5,356 bases of DNA, taken from Candidatus Aminicenantota bacterium. GTDB taxonomy: Bacteria; Acidobacteriota; Aminicenantia; Aminicenantales; Aminicenantaceae. The position numbers and the translations under genes are program-made. Positions 5,356-5,356 of the stretch are shown here, piece after piece. Each line of letters opens with the position of its first letter. Within the stretch, counting starts at the first letter, position 1. The notes below the pieces were generated by a model. It worked only from the letters and a program-made list of their open reading frames with translations. It did no database searches and was not told the origin of the DNA. The stretch covers positions 1 through 5,356 of the forward strand of contig JAUWVG010000205.1 in the NCBI GenBank assembly GCA_030617525.1, in the 5' to 3' direction.

Positions 5356-5356
5356 T

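Overview
All credible genes in this window lie on the minus strand, so it reads from right (5356) to left (1). The signal peptides, a lipoprotein, a transmembrane anti-sigma factor and an AMIN domain point to a bacterium with a substantial envelope, most likely a diderm. Base composition is moderate by eye. The gene set reminds me of spirochaetes or other environmental diderms, but that is a weak inference and no gene fixes the phylum.

Right edge (5109-5356): an uncertain C-terminal fragment of an upstream gene, a dense cluster of overlapping inverted repeats (5238-5303), and a plausible housekeeping-type promoter (TTGTCA-18 nt-TAAAAT). These lead into a small orphan lipoprotein gene (4668-5108).

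Centre (2386-4626): a tightly packed regulatory module. It holds an ECF-type sigma factor, a zinc-finger transmembrane anti-sigma factor overlapping it by ATGA, and an exported TPR/HEAT-like protein starting 1 nt after the anti-sigma stop. The C-terminal domain of this exported protein resembles the conserved C-terminal segment of YvlB/SHOCT-type proteins. The module probably senses something at the envelope: the anti-sigma factor holds the sigma factor at the membrane, and its extracytoplasmic helical domain or the exported protein may take part in signal input.

Left part (1-2324): an exported protein with an N-terminal TPR-like region, a 14-copy five-residue charged repeat and a C-terminal AMIN domain. 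It is followed after 8 nt by tsaB (t6A tRNA modification) and then rimI (ribosomal protein S18 N-acetyltransferase), which runs off the left edge. The start of rimI is ambiguous and may use a non-standard codon overlapping the end of tsaB.

Gaps between genes are short throughout (at most 61 nt between 1 and 5108), so the whole set may form one transcription unit linking envelope surveillance to translation-related housekeeping genes. No tRNA, rRNA, CRISPR array, insertion sequence or convincing intrinsic terminator is visible.
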